DNA from: Oppiella nova
Lineage: Eukaryota > Arthropoda > Arachnida > Sarcoptiformes > Oppiidae
Assembly (NCBI GenBank): GCA_905397405.1
Contig: CAJPVJ010000200.1
Location: 1-32,564, forward strand
DNA length: 32,564 nucleotides
Direction of reading: 5' to 3'
Part shown: positions 8,196 through 19,642 of the stretch, one piece after another
Numbering within the stretch: position 1 is the stretch's first letter
How the letters are laid out: each line of letters starts with the position of its first letter
Made by a program: the position numbers and the translations under genes
Notes under the pieces: model-generated
The model's database searches: none
The model's input: only the letters and a program-made list of their open reading frames with translations
What the model was told of the DNA's origin: nothing

Positions 8196-11100
8196 TTAAT
8201 TGAAGATAATTTGCTGTTTTGAACACTTCTCAAGTTGTAAAACTAGATTTGAAATCATTTGATGTGTTTTATACGATTCAATGTTAACCAACAAATGATA
8301 GATTTGTCCTTTGGTTCGCTCCAAGTCCTAAACATACGGTTTATTAATAAATTAATATAATGTCTAAAATGCTGTCAAATGCAGACCACTGTCATTGTGT
8401 CCAATAGGTCTTCACTTTGCGAACACGCTTTCAATCGATTGCAAAGAGAAAAGAGTTGTTCCAAACATTTATTGATCTTTAAACCAAATAAAAGCTTTAA
8501 TAATGAAATGTAAATATGTTTTGAAAACATACGACTGAAGTCTTGAGAAACATTTGTCCCTATTATAGTGAGTTATTCTAGACCACAAGAAAAACCTAGA
8601 GAAGACATAGCGCTCAAGAAAGCTAAAATCGGTATTTAAAGTATTTTTCAGAAAGCTAATGTAGTCAGATATTTTCTATTTAGGTATAATTTTGTGTAGA
8701 GTTTAATTTGAGTCAAATATAACCTTAAAATAGTAGTAAAAAGCGTTTATAATATATGAAAGGCAAGTTCTCAAAACAGACACTTTCATGTCCACAATCG
8801 ACCCCTTAATAGCACTCGCTTTGCCTTTCATTGTCTTAAACCAAATTTGATTCAATCGATGGCGGGATGAATACAGTTTTGACATAGAATTCATTATTTT
8901 ATTGTATCTGTCAAACAAAACATGTTATTTCTAATACCGTAATACTATAGTAATTTGATAGACATTCAAAACATTTACTTATTTATGCTGTCGTCTGATA
9001 TGATGTCCTGAAGAGAATCCGGGATTTGATAGTTGAGACAAATAGAGTAATTGCTGTCCTCTTTGGATGCAGTCATTGAAAATTGTGATAAAATATCATT
9101 CACTGCATTCTCAGCAAAATTTTGTCGCAAAGACAATAGGAATGCATTTTCAATGAGATAATATCACTCAATAAGATCTGGTGTTCTTTTTGGATCTCTT
9201 CTGTATCGCGAGTTCTTTCGATTTTAGCCATAAATTTCATAAAAAGTCTTTCGATTACATCAGTCTATAAAAGATAAATCCATGAATTTTGTGTAGAGTT
9301 TGATTTGAGTCAAATATAACCTTAAAATAGTAGTAAAAAGCGTTTATAATATATGAGAGGGAAGTTCTCAAAACAGACACTTTCATGTCCACAATCGACC
9401 CCTTAATAGCACTCGCTTTGCCTTTCATTGTCTTAAACCAAATTTGATTCAATCGATGGCGGGATGAATACAGTTTTGACATGGAATTCATTATTTTATT
9501 GTACCTGTCAAGCAAAACATGTTATTTCTAATACCCTAATACTATAGTCATTTGATAGACATTCAAAACATTTACTTATTTATGCTGTCGTCTGATATGA
9601 TGTCCTGAAGAGAATCCGGGATTTTATAGTTGAGACAAATAGAGTAATTGCTGTCCTCTTTGGATGCAGTCATTGAAAATTGTGATAAAATATCATTCAC
9701 TGCATTCTCAGCAAAATTTTGTCGCAAAGACAATAGGAATGCATTTTCAATGTCTAAAAGTAATTGTTTGTCAATTAATAAAGAAAATACTTCTCAATAA
9801 AAATTGAAACCTTTTTTGAATCGGTTGTGACCATTGAGTACTAGTTCTGAAGTGATGGATACAAAACTAGACCAAAAGCCATCGTTTGACATCAAGTAAA
9901 ACATTTTAAGTGATTGTAAGCGATCTTTGAGACCCTCTTCGTTGACCACATATTTCCAATTTTGCTGTCATTCAGACAAACATTTCCAGTGATTTGTTAT
10001 AAAAATATTCTCAATTTGAAACTCACTTCAGAGACGATACTTCTAACGGATTCAATGAATTGACTGAAAGACTTCTTGTCAGACGAGACTCTATTCTTCA
10101 TGTCATTGAATCGTTCAAACAAATCATTTTCTTTATCATTGAATACGAATTCAACTGAAATGAAATGAATCCAAATATTTAAGAATACCGTAAATCATGA
10201 AATTTGTCATTTAGTTCATTACGGCCTCGACTTTGAGCCAAACGAACGCTTTCTCCGATTTGATGCACTTTTATGGCATCCATTGGACTTATAAACGCCG
10301 GAACTCTACTCATGTCAAGTGTAGTCTTCTGGTTGTCATCTCGTATGAAGAAGTGATTCTCAGATTTGTTACTTAAAAAGCCAAACATAATCCACGACCA
10401 GATGTCTGAATATAGACTATCACTGCTTTCGTATAATCTGTTTTGAAATTGAATGCAATTATAAGTGGAAACTGAGAAATAATGTTAAATATTGTTCACA
10501 AATGAGTACATTTTGGCACACTTTTCGATTTGAGTGAAACCCGACAGTGAACTCTCATTCAGTATATCCAGGGTTGAGGCAAAAGAGTCCTGAAGTAAAT
10601 CAACTAATTATGCATTTGTTATCAACTTTATTATCTCATGAATTACCACTTTCTCGTTGAACTGCGATACGATTTGATCCAAGAAATCAAACGTTTGTCC
10701 GAACTATACAAGTGGCCATTAATTAGTGATATTTGGACACAAAATGACATTTTATATACTTTTAGGAATCGATTGAATTTAATGACAGAATAGTTGGGGT
10801 TTCGGTGGATATCGATCTCCACTTCAATCAATTCATTCCTGTAATCAATCAGTAGTTTATCCACACTTTGAGCCAATCGTCGGTTATATGGATTCGAGTC
10901 TTCAGCAATCAATTGATTAATGTTTGCATTCTTTGTATTCAAAAGCAAACAATGGTTTTGGACAACAAATACCTGAACTATACTTCTGGATGAAGTGATT
11001 GACACCAATGTAATGGTTTGCCATTACAAGCAATCGGTTGATTAAATTGATTTCCGGGACACCAATGGATCCATTCATAAGACAATCACTGGATTCAAGT

Positions 11101-11336
11101 GCTTTGCGACGTGTGTCCACCAAATCGCCATTAATTCCCTCCAAAACATAGAGAATCTCCAAAACAAGACACCGTTTGTCACCAAATATGGATCTGTTGT
11201 CGTGATGGCCAGCCATGTTATGTCCGTTCATTGCGTTCACTGCTAAAGACATCACTATTTGTGTGACTCTTGGGATCACTGGTTGTGTCACTGTTTGCGC
11301 CAAACATTCAAAACAAAAGTGTTTTTGTTTTGCCAT
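8196..11336 (-). CDS. TUBGCP4: Gamma-tubulin complex component 4 (GCP4), with internal exon duplication
   Basis: GCP4 is a Spc97/Spc98-family (GRIP) subunit of the gamma-tubulin ring complex, which nucleates microtubules. Exon 1 starts at 11336; LEILYVLEGINGD followed by INRLLVMANHYIGVNHFIQK parallels human GCP4 (LLLALSGYPG, LNRLCRLGTDYIRFTEFIEQ). First exons: 11336..10973, 10899..10760, 10703..10647 and one starting at 10589. Later landmarks are YSDIWSWIMFGFL, PAFISPMDAIKVHQIGESVR, a helical segment at about 9970-9815, then NFAENAVNDILSQF, YNKIMNSMSKLYSSRHRLNQ and TDVIERLFMKFM. The C-terminal exons are NKCLEQLFSLCNRLKAC (about 8490-8393) and DLERTKGQIYHLL (8327..8196). The exons encoding the NFAENAVND and YNKIMNSM segments occur twice (9285-9752 and 8688-9155). 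Reading from the unique exon at 9264-9156 straight into the second copy shifts frame and stops, so a working mRNA needs skipping of that copy, or the copy is an assembly artefact. Confidence 0.9.
8688..9155. repeat. 468-bp direct repeat within GCP4, copy 2
   Basis: Matches 9285-9752 at an offset of 597 bp with only a few substitutions. It contains a second copy of two GCP4 exons. Its exon after the intron still reads openly (RYNKIMNSMSKLYSS). The acceptor of its first exon is lost, because the repeat edge at 9155 cuts just inside that exon. Confidence 0.95.
9285..9752. repeat. 468-bp direct repeat within GCP4, copy 1
   Basis: The copy with intact flanks: its first exon has a proper acceptor (TTTTAG just outside the repeat, near 9758). 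On its other side it continues through a short intron into the unique exon at 9264..9156. The 129 bp between the copies (9156-9284) is present once. Confidence 0.95.
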
Positions 11337-11422
11337 TCATTCATATAAGACGTGACATAAAGTGTCAACAAATGAATTGAAAACACGTTTTGATTTGACT
11401 TATCATTTGAATTGAAAGACAA
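11337..11422. promoter_or_regulatory. Head-to-head GCP4/RPP30 intergenic region, likely bidirectional promoter
   Basis: Only 86 bp separate the GCP4 ATG (11336, minus) from the RPP30 ATG (11423, plus). Both 5' leaders and core promoters must lie here or overlap the opposite gene. No clear TATA box is visible; the stretch is AT-rich with several CATTTG/CAAATG-type words. The shared use is inferred from spacing. Confidence 0.6.
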
Positions 11423-12720
11423 ATGGATTTAAATATAATTGTATTTAAAAACAAAACTTTTGATTCAAAGCAAACCATTGCAGAGAAGTTGAGTCGAGCC
11501 CTCAATTGTATGTCATTTGAATGTTTGATAACTTTATTTTGTATGACATTTCATGACAAATACTAACCAAACAATTGATTGTCAAAAACAGTGGGCTTTC
11601 GGACCATTGGTGTGACCGTCGATGTCGACGCCAATGATATTCAAAATGTATGTCATTTTATGGACAACTCATGTCTTATGATTGAATGATTGAATGCATT
11701 GATTAGATCCCAAAGCCACCGGTCATTGAATTGCAGGAATTGGGGATCAATTGGAAGGACGTGTGCATAAAGACCCGGCTGAATGTCAGAGTGGATGAAC
11801 ACATCCAAACACATCGATTGGTAACCAATTGAATGCTTGGATGTGTTGACAATCTCTGCAAATAGTGTTTGCTTTCTATGTTTAGAGTCAATCGGAAAAT
11901 GCAAAGAAATACGACTTGTTATCCATAGAACCGATGAGTGTATTTGAAGACTCAGTAAATTTATTGCCATTGAAACTCACGCTAAATTAGTGTAAACTGA
12001 AGTTGGTGCTCAACACAGGTTTGTATTCCGCGCGTTTGAAGAGTTAACATTAGTGTAAAGTTAGTTACTATACATCAATTGTCTTAACGTTTCATTCATT
12101 TGAAGCCCATTTCCAAAGGCATTGGAATCGAAATAAACTACGGAAACAGTCTTCTCGATCAGACCGCCAGACGATCACTGTTTGGGTTCTCACAACTTCT
12201 GGTCGAGAAGACCAGATCCAGAGTCAGTCGTAATGACCACACATTGTCTGTCATTGTCTCACTTAAAAGCTATTTCGTTGCAGAATATCATACTCTCCTC
12301 CGGAGCTGAGACCAGCTTTGCGTTGAGATCTCCCAAAGATGTGACTTATTTGTGAGTAGACTATCTGTCTATCATTCAAATGAGTTTCAGTTTCCAGCAA
12401 TTGATGCAAATTATGTTCATTTTGTCAGAGGATTAATGTTGGGATTAAATGGAGACCAAAGCAAAGCCGCTGTCTTTCGGAATGCGTTCAAAGTTTTAAA
12501 ACATTCAGGTTTTGAGTGAATCATTACAATGGCAATACAATTCATTAAAATTGATTTTAATTTAGAAATTCGTAAAAATGTAAACACGGGAACAATTTGT
12601 TTGGCTTCTAATGAATGTCAACAAAATGAGAGCCAATGGCTTAACAAACAATTCGCTTCCAAAAGATCCGCTTCCGAAGAAACGGATAAAACAAAAAAAC
12701 GTAAAACAGAAATGATTTAA
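11423..12720 (+). CDS. RPP30: Ribonuclease P/MRP subunit p30
   Basis: RPP30 is a TIM-barrel-like protein subunit of nuclear RNase P (pre-tRNA 5' processing) and RNase MRP. Exons: 11423..11507, 11592..11647, 11707..11820, 11886..11954, probably 12001..12028, one ending at 12222, then 12284..12351, 12429..12508 and 12566..12720. Landmarks are GVTVDVDANDIQN, the ILTRL-like IKTRLNVRVDE, KYDLLSIEPMSVFE, KPISKGIGIEINYG, and NIILSSGAETSFALRSPKDV followed by LMLGLNGDQSKAAVFRNA. These match the human order (VIISSAAERPLEIRGPYDV, LLFGLSESDAKAAV). The tail is basic (KKRKTEM), as in nuclear RPP30. The junction into the KPISKG exon (about 12028-12105) cannot be resolved with a canonical acceptor in frame. 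The last exon's 3' part is repeated after the N at 12735. Confidence 0.9.
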
Positions 12721-12883
12721 ATTGTATTTTATGTNCGGGAACAATTTGTTTGGCTTCTAATGAATGTCAACAAAATGAGAGCCAATGGCTTAACAAACAA
12801 TTCGCTTCCAAAAGATCCGCTTCCGAAGAAACGGATAAAACAAAAAAACGTAAAACAGAAATGATTTAAATTGTATTTTATGT
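12587..12883. repeat. 148-bp exact duplication on both sides of an N: scaffold join
   Basis: Bases 12587-12734 and 12736-12883 appear identical and are separated by a single N at 12735. They cover the end of RPP30 including its stop (12718-12720, repeated at 12867-12869). This is the pattern of two contig ends that overlap but were not merged. The genome probably has one copy, with copy 2 continuing naturally into the THOC2 3' region. Confidence 0.9.
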
Positions 12884-12892
12884 CGAAAAATG

Positions 12893-12898
12893 AATAAA
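12893..12898 (+). terminator. Candidate poly(A) signal of RPP30
   Basis: AATAAA lies 23 bp past the second-copy RPP30 stop and only about 36 bp before the THOC2 stop on the other strand. The two 3' ends must nearly touch or overlap. Confidence 0.45.
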
Positions 12899-12933
12899 TA
12901 AGTGATGAAAGTATATCATTGAAAATAATGCTA

Positions 12934-15900
12934 TCATTTGTCGTCCTCTTGTTTGTGTCGTCGCGAAGAATTACTTCGTTTTTCTGTCGTCTGAAGACAA
13001 CATGCATTACAATCTCAAATCAATGATCATTGTATTCCGAACTCACTTTACTTCTGGACTCCCTGTCCTCCCGTTTACTTTTACTCGCGTCGTCCTCTTT
13101 GCGTCTTTTAGGCGTAGAATTCACTTCAGAAGAGACCTCATTATTGGGCGACTCTTTGAGCTATAAATGCAAACCAAACAAATTGTATGGCATTTAGTAT
13201 TCATACAAATTTATTAAAATGTTTGTTTATTTATTACCTGTTGTTGTCTTTTCCTGGCACTCGATGACTGCTTTTTCTCGTGAGATCTTGTATTAGTGTT
13301 AACACTATTAATGCCGTTATTATTGACCTCTTCTTTCAGTTTCTTATCGCTATTCTCTTCGTGTGTCTTCAAAATGTTTGAAAAATTAATATAAATTTCA
13401 AATTACAGTAAAACACAAATAAATAATTACTTTAATTGAATCACTTTTCCTCTTCTTGTGTTCTTTGTCTGATTCGTTGACATCGTCTTTGTTTCGGTGT
13501 TCAGTAGTTCTTCGCGGAGATAGCGATGAGACCGAAGAAGATCGCGATTCGTTTCGGTTGTTTTTCTCCACATTATTGTTCAGTTTGTCTTCATTCGTAA
13601 CCGTTTTCCTATTCTTCGCCTCTTTTGGGTTTTCTTTTTTAATTTCCTTTTTCTTCTCATTTGTCTCCTTAGAGTCGATGCCATTCTTCGACTTCGAGAC
13701 ATCTTTTTCCACGTTATTAACAATGGTTTCGATTTTTTCCTTTTTAATCGCATTGTTATTAATCTCCACTTTTTGAGCGTTATTTTGAACAGTCATTTGT
13801 TTCTTATTCTCTTTGATATGAAACTCCGATTCCGGTATGAAATTAGACTTACGAGCCTTCAATTGACCCGAATATCTATGATATGAGGCATTAAATCAAT
13901 AATAATATCTTAATTATACTGTAATCTTAAACATTGAAGGCATAGAAGTGAAGGCATACCCAGTGGCGAGTGCGTACAGATCGGGCCGTTTCTCCTTCTC
14001 CTCGTTGCGGATGTTGTCGACGCGGCGTTCAATCGCCTGCGCGAAGCTAAGCATAACTGGAAACTGCGGCAACACTTTCGTCAGAATAATGAGCGAATTT
14101 CTTATTTGTATGTAATCTCCAGAATCGAGACATAATATGAATGCTTTGGTTAGTCTGTAGTGCCATTTGTGGCAAACGTGACGATAGTTCTCGAAATCCA
14201 CGTGAACCGGATCCTTCTCACAGAATTTGGTCACAAATCCCGGATATTTAGCGCACTCTTTGTTGAACACTTCTTTGTCTTTATGCCAATTCATGACAGT
14301 CTCGAGGAGTGAGCAAAGGAAGCGCCCGTAATGGTTGGCCTCATTCTCAGTGCACGAACACATCGTATAAGAGATGTCACCAAAAATCTATCAAATATTA
14401 CAATCGATATGAAGACAATTGAATTGCAAATACGACTAAATGCGGACAAACCCTATCATAACAGATAAGTGTCGAAAAGTTTGGGGTTTGGAGACAATGC
14501 AAGAGATGGACGAATTTGGCGCAGAAGAGGGCGTCAGACGCAGCGAATTTGCAGCGAGGAAAGAGACAGTGCTGTAGGAACTGAGTAGTCATTTCCATTT
14601 TGGCCACTTTCGACTGAAACCACTGGTCCTTCTCCTTCTGGAGTCGTGCCATCACTCGCTTGTTGTGCTCCTGTTGTTTCGAGTCCTCTTCAGTGAGCCT
14701 CTCCATCATTGACAGACATCTCTCCTTTTCCTTCTTCTTCTTATTTGGTGCCAAATCCTTGTTCTCCTCAGCGCTTTGTATTTGATCCCTAAATCGTTTG
14801 AGCTCTCGCTCATAGCTCTGAGTGGGCACCTGGAGGTCGTACATCGTCAGCGTCCAGAACGTGACAAAGAATCGAGGACTACAGCCATCAATCATTTCAT
14901 ATTAATATTAAGCAATTCATACAAAACATTATACAAAACAATACCTCAAATCGTCCCAAAACTTGGAAGAATACGCGGGAACTATAGACTTGACCAGAGG
15001 TGTGGTCACAGCGTCAGAGGCTTCGATATATTGGGCCACAAGTCTGCTGTTCGACACATTCTTCTCGCCTTTTCTCAGTTCATCGAATTTGGACTAATTG
15101 TAAGACATTTCAGTCATAATTTGCAAACTATTATCACTATTAATAATACAAGACATACAGTAATGTAGTGAATAATCATGGGTCGGACCAAAAAGAAGGT
15201 GATGTCAGCGCTTAGACTGTAATCGGATATCAATTTCTCGAGAGACGGAAGGTTTTCAATGTAGTCATCAATGTTTAAAGTGTTGGCTAAAAAGCTCCCG
15301 TATTGGACGAGTGTCTCCTGACACTAAAGGAATGGCAAATACTGTGAGATACGGCTCAGACATGATAACCAACCCATCAATTACCTGATCGTATAGTTTT
15401 CCAACGAGTTTGATGTGCGAGTGTTCGTGAAATAAAATACAATTCCTTTGTTGGGCTATAAGTATACACAAAGGCATCGCAAGATTGTTGTCGAGTAAGG
15501 CATCCTTTAATCGTGAGGTAGACTTCTTGGTGTTTCTGACTTGAGTGAAATACCCGCCCTCTGCGCGCAGTAGTTCACCGCCACTCAGAGCTCCCAACTG
15601 TTCATTTGTCATCTCTTCCGAGGCCTCAATTCCGGCCATTTTCTGAACAATTTCTTTGAGAATAAGTAAATCCAAACACTTCTCGGACTTGAGTTGATTG
15701 GCAACGAACTGTAAAAGTCCGGGCAATTCAATGGGATATTTCTTAACGACAGACCCGCAGAAGTTGGCGAGACTGAGAAGCCAGGGCGCGATAGTCGCTC
15801 CCTCGTGCTTCGTCTGCTCTTTGGCCGGATTGGCCAGTGCTTCGATCACACAGAAGGACAACACGTCGTACGATATGGTCGTCAAGTACTTCAATGAGTC

Positions 15901-18827
15901 CACCACTGGTCCGATCAGATTGTCGTACGACTGGATTTGTGACAAAATCTGACCGATAATCGCAATGTTAGTCATATTCACAGACAATACCGAAGTTTAC
16001 TATAAATACTCACGTATTGGAAAAGAAATGAAGGGTTAGAATGACTTAGTTTTCCGATCTGACGGCCGGACAGCTTCACGTTTTCTTTGCTCAATCTTTT
16101 CATTATATATTTGATGCGCTTTAGAGTACCGGCCCTCGTCTTAATCATCAGTGTGTTTGACGGCTCAGCCTTCCAGTTGGTGTACAGTTTGTATCTCTGC
16201 TGATATGGAAAGGACTTCAACAGAAGCCAGAGTTCTTCAGAGAGCGCACAATTGCTCTCAACCAATGATATCGCCGGAAGAACTGCTTCGTCCAGAATTG
16301 TCGCGATTTCATGCTTAAAGTTATTGGCGTTCAATGGGTTGGACAACAGTGTCCGACAAATGCGTATTATTTTGGCGATCAATAGCGTGTCTTTGTACAG
16401 ATGCGGACCAATCGTCACAATCATCGGAAACGCAATACTTTTTAAATCCGATATATTTTCCAATTGTTTAAGAAGTGGTTGTTTCGCACATTTATATGCT
16501 TTGATTTTGGAGGCGATGACAGTCGGCAAACCTGAGTGTCTTTCGTATAAAATATATAAACTTAAAACGTTGTGAAAAAAATACAAAACTTACTGTTTGT
16601 ATATCTTATCGATGGAGAAGTGTATCAAATCACACAACTGTTTGGCAATATTATCGAAAGAGACGGCATAATATTCCGGGAGTTTATGGATGAGGAGTTT
16701 GGCGTTTTCCCAGTCGCCCACTCTTAACAGCGCTAAAATCAAACCCAACTTCTGGTTACTTAAGAACCGCTTTTGCTTCTCTTCCTCCAAATTCATCTGC
16801 TCTTCGCTCTGTTTGTCTGACGTCACGATCGCATTAATCCTCTTCGCATATGTCTTCGCTTCTGTTAATTCTGTCTTAAAATTGTCAAATATTTTACTGT
16901 CGATTGGAGACAACTATAAGCAGAATACAAAACAATTAAAAAAATTTAACATAAAACATATGGTCGAAGACATACGAAGTCATATAATTGATTCAATTCA
17001 ATGAGCTGATGGTGTAGTGCGAGGGCCACCACTTCGTACAAAGTTTCCGGTGTTTCCGTTACGCTCTCGTTCTGTAAGCATTCAATCTATTTGTTAAACA
17101 TATTTGTCAATTCAATGGATTCAATACCTGATAGAAACTGAATTTGAAGGCAAGAATTTGTGTCAATGTTGTAGAATTTGGTAGAAATTCTTTGATTAGA
17201 GGTATATAACAATTATGGAGATCTATTCGATATTCAAAACACTCCAGTAGTATATCCAACACTCGATTGGGATCCAAATTAAAGCAACCTTTAAATAAAT
17301 TATTTCCATTAATACTTCATTACAATTGTAATGACAAAATATAAAAGTGAATACCAATGAGTGATTTAATCACTTCAAGCATATAATGGGTATCGAAAGC
17401 TCCACTCTGACAGAGCTCTACGATCAGCTTTCCATAGCCTTCGCTCTCTTCGCGACATAAATTGAATTTCTGTTGTTTATAGCTTTGAAATGACAAACAG
17501 TTTTGTGATTAGTTTGCATTCATAGCAAATGGATTGCAAATAAGCAAAAATACATACAATAATCTGGTCTTAAGTTTGATGAATTTAGTTGACGCCAACT
17601 TCTTATTGGTGATGATCTTCGCGTCTCCAGTCGTCTCGTAATCGAGTCTTTCCTTAAGAACCCATTCAGAGATCGCTTTCTGTATGAATACAAGACATCA
17701 TTGAATTGAATGCTCGACAGCATAGGAAGAGAGGCTCACATTATTGGTGGCGGACAGGAGTTGGAGAAAAAGGTCTCTCGTGTTGTCTCTTTCCAGTGAC
17801 TGTGTCTCGACATCTATAACAAAGAATGTGAAGGCATTGAAGGATTGATTTACGACGCGATTCAGGTCTTGAGCGCCATATCAGGACTAATGCTTCTAAT
17901 GTTATCTCTTTAATGCTTTTACGGCTTATTTCTACACATAATCACAGATTACTGACGAATATGAAAATGAAATCATGAGAAACTTATTAGACTTATAGCG
18001 AATAACCATTCATTTTGCCATTCATATAGTCATCACTTAATCGACTCTTTCATAAAGTAGTTATTTATTTGTAAAAAGCTTTCAAAACAGCAATCATTTG
18101 TCACTTCTTCACAACATTTCACTTATACTGTTAAGTGATGTCAACCATTGATGTTGCGATTGGTTTCGTTTCAACCATCGGTTCAATCAACTGATCGCAA
18201 GTGGGCTTTGCTTTCGGTATTTCGACAATCGGTTCGCTATTATTAAGACATTTGCTCGAAAAGTCGTGACAATTAGAGCTTTAGAATGCCTTTAATGTGA
18301 AGACATGAGACAATCATTAATTATGAGACAATCATCAGACACGGTGTCATCAATACTAACATTGATCCTGATATGAGCCCTTCGCACATGACTGTGCCAT
18401 CCATTGAGTTATTCATATGAATGCTTGACAATCAGATGAACTCTCATCTCAATTGATCCAACACTTACCAAATAGCAACAAAACATCACTTAATATATTA
18501 ATTATGTCTGAATTGACAGCCTATTCACAAACAATGCCACCAATTAGTACCATCTCTACCAACAATTATCATCCGTTAACTCACTATCACTTCCAGAAGA
18601 GACGGTATTATGAGATCAGCTTTCGATTGGCCACTAATCACACCAACACATAGATCATACACCAGTTGTCGTAACTTTTCTCTATCACTGACACTACGGC
18701 ACTGTTTGACGCTTTGGACACAACAAGACATCAATCAATTGAATGGTCGATACAAATGAGTGTCAAATACATACAAATAATCGTTTGAATCGCTTTGGGA
18801 TGTGCTTGAGATGTGTTTGTCAGCCAT
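12934..18827 (-). CDS. THOC2: THO complex subunit 2
   Basis: THOC2 is the large scaffold of the THO/TREX complex, which couples transcription to nuclear mRNA export. First exons: 18827..18775, 18711..18585 and 18520..18469, then one starting at 17813; these splice in frame (phases 2, 0, 1). They give [35 protein letters not shown] and [15 protein letters not shown], matching the start of the family. Later landmarks are [60 protein letters not shown] (about 16050), [41 protein letters not shown] (about 14710-14740), [25 protein letters not shown] and [16 protein letters not shown]. The last roughly 220 residues (13862 down to 12934) are a Lys/Glu/Ser-rich tail like that of vertebrate THOC2, ending HKQEDDK. 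Introns are mostly 50-75 bp, except the 655-bp third intron. The 3' end converges on RPP30. Confidence 0.96.
17814..18468 (-). other. Unusually long THOC2 intron 3 (655 bp)
   Basis: Bounded by a GTAAGT donor and a TATAG acceptor, and about ten times longer than neighbouring introns. A minus-strand frame of about 38 codons ([14 protein letters not shown] and onward, about 18241-18138) is open but matches nothing I know in THOC2. No structured RNA is evident by eye. Confidence 0.7.
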
Positions 18828-19642
18828 TATTGCCATCAAATCATTGTTGCATTGCTTTCAGTCTCTGTTCACTGGCTATGCATTCAATGCACTGAAGGCC
18901 ATACTCTCCACACAATTCACACGAATTTCAATCCATAGATGGCTCTCAACATCACTTCACGCTCTCTTCAACACAACCGCACCACTACTTTAAAAGCCTT
19001 GTGTGACATATGCCCAGGGCATAATTAGGTTCAATTAAATTAGATTATATTGCTAGATTTAAACATTAAAAGTTATTTTTTGATTGTTATTAATTTATAA
19101 ATTATAGAAAAATTAAAGTAATGAACACATAACCTTATAACAAAGCAAAAACACCGTTATATTCGTTAGAATAGACATATCGGGCATTTTAATGGTATAG
19201 TATACCATGTGTCTAACCCTAAAGTACCTTTACAATATTATATACAGTACTAAAGAAATGTATTATAAGTTAAGCCACTATTACTAAACAGATTAGTTAC
19301 ACAACATTCACTTTAATGATACTGTACTCTACTCATTTACACAGTAGACCATAAGCCTGCATTACATTTCTAGACTAGAAATACTAATATCAAACATACA
19401 GCACCTGGATACAATATCATGCAATGAAAAAAGATTTCATAAACAGAAATATCAGTGATATATGCATACAATATGACTGTAACTGTAATACTGTATTGTT
19501 TTCATAGAGCGTAACAGCAATTAATTCCCAAAATGTTTATTCAGTAATAATTTATCGATGATTTACACGACTGTATGAGAGTAACAATGAATCAAATAAA
19601 TACAATACAATAGATATCGAGCGTTAAAACAACAAAAATGTG
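18828..19642. other. Intergenic region between THOC2 and SIRT7
   Basis: About 815 bp, strongly AT-rich after 19015, with several TACTGTA/TACAGTA words and no convincing gene. It should hold the THOC2 promoter (right of 18827) and the SIRT7 3' UTR (left of 19643), both on the minus strand. Confidence 0.6.

Noticed and set aside
12562-13007. Minus-strand frames running through the N at 12735
   Set aside because: They are antisense to the RPP30 tail, repeated artificially by the unmerged overlap.
13456-13776. Plus-strand Phe/Ser-rich frame with membrane-like composition
   Set aside because: It is the antisense of the Lys/Glu-rich THOC2 tail; AAR/GAR codons read backwards give Phe/Leu/Ser.
18453-18993. 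Two plus-strand frames in the THOC2 5' region
   Set aside because: They overlap THOC2 exons 1-3 on the other strand and have no protein-like composition.
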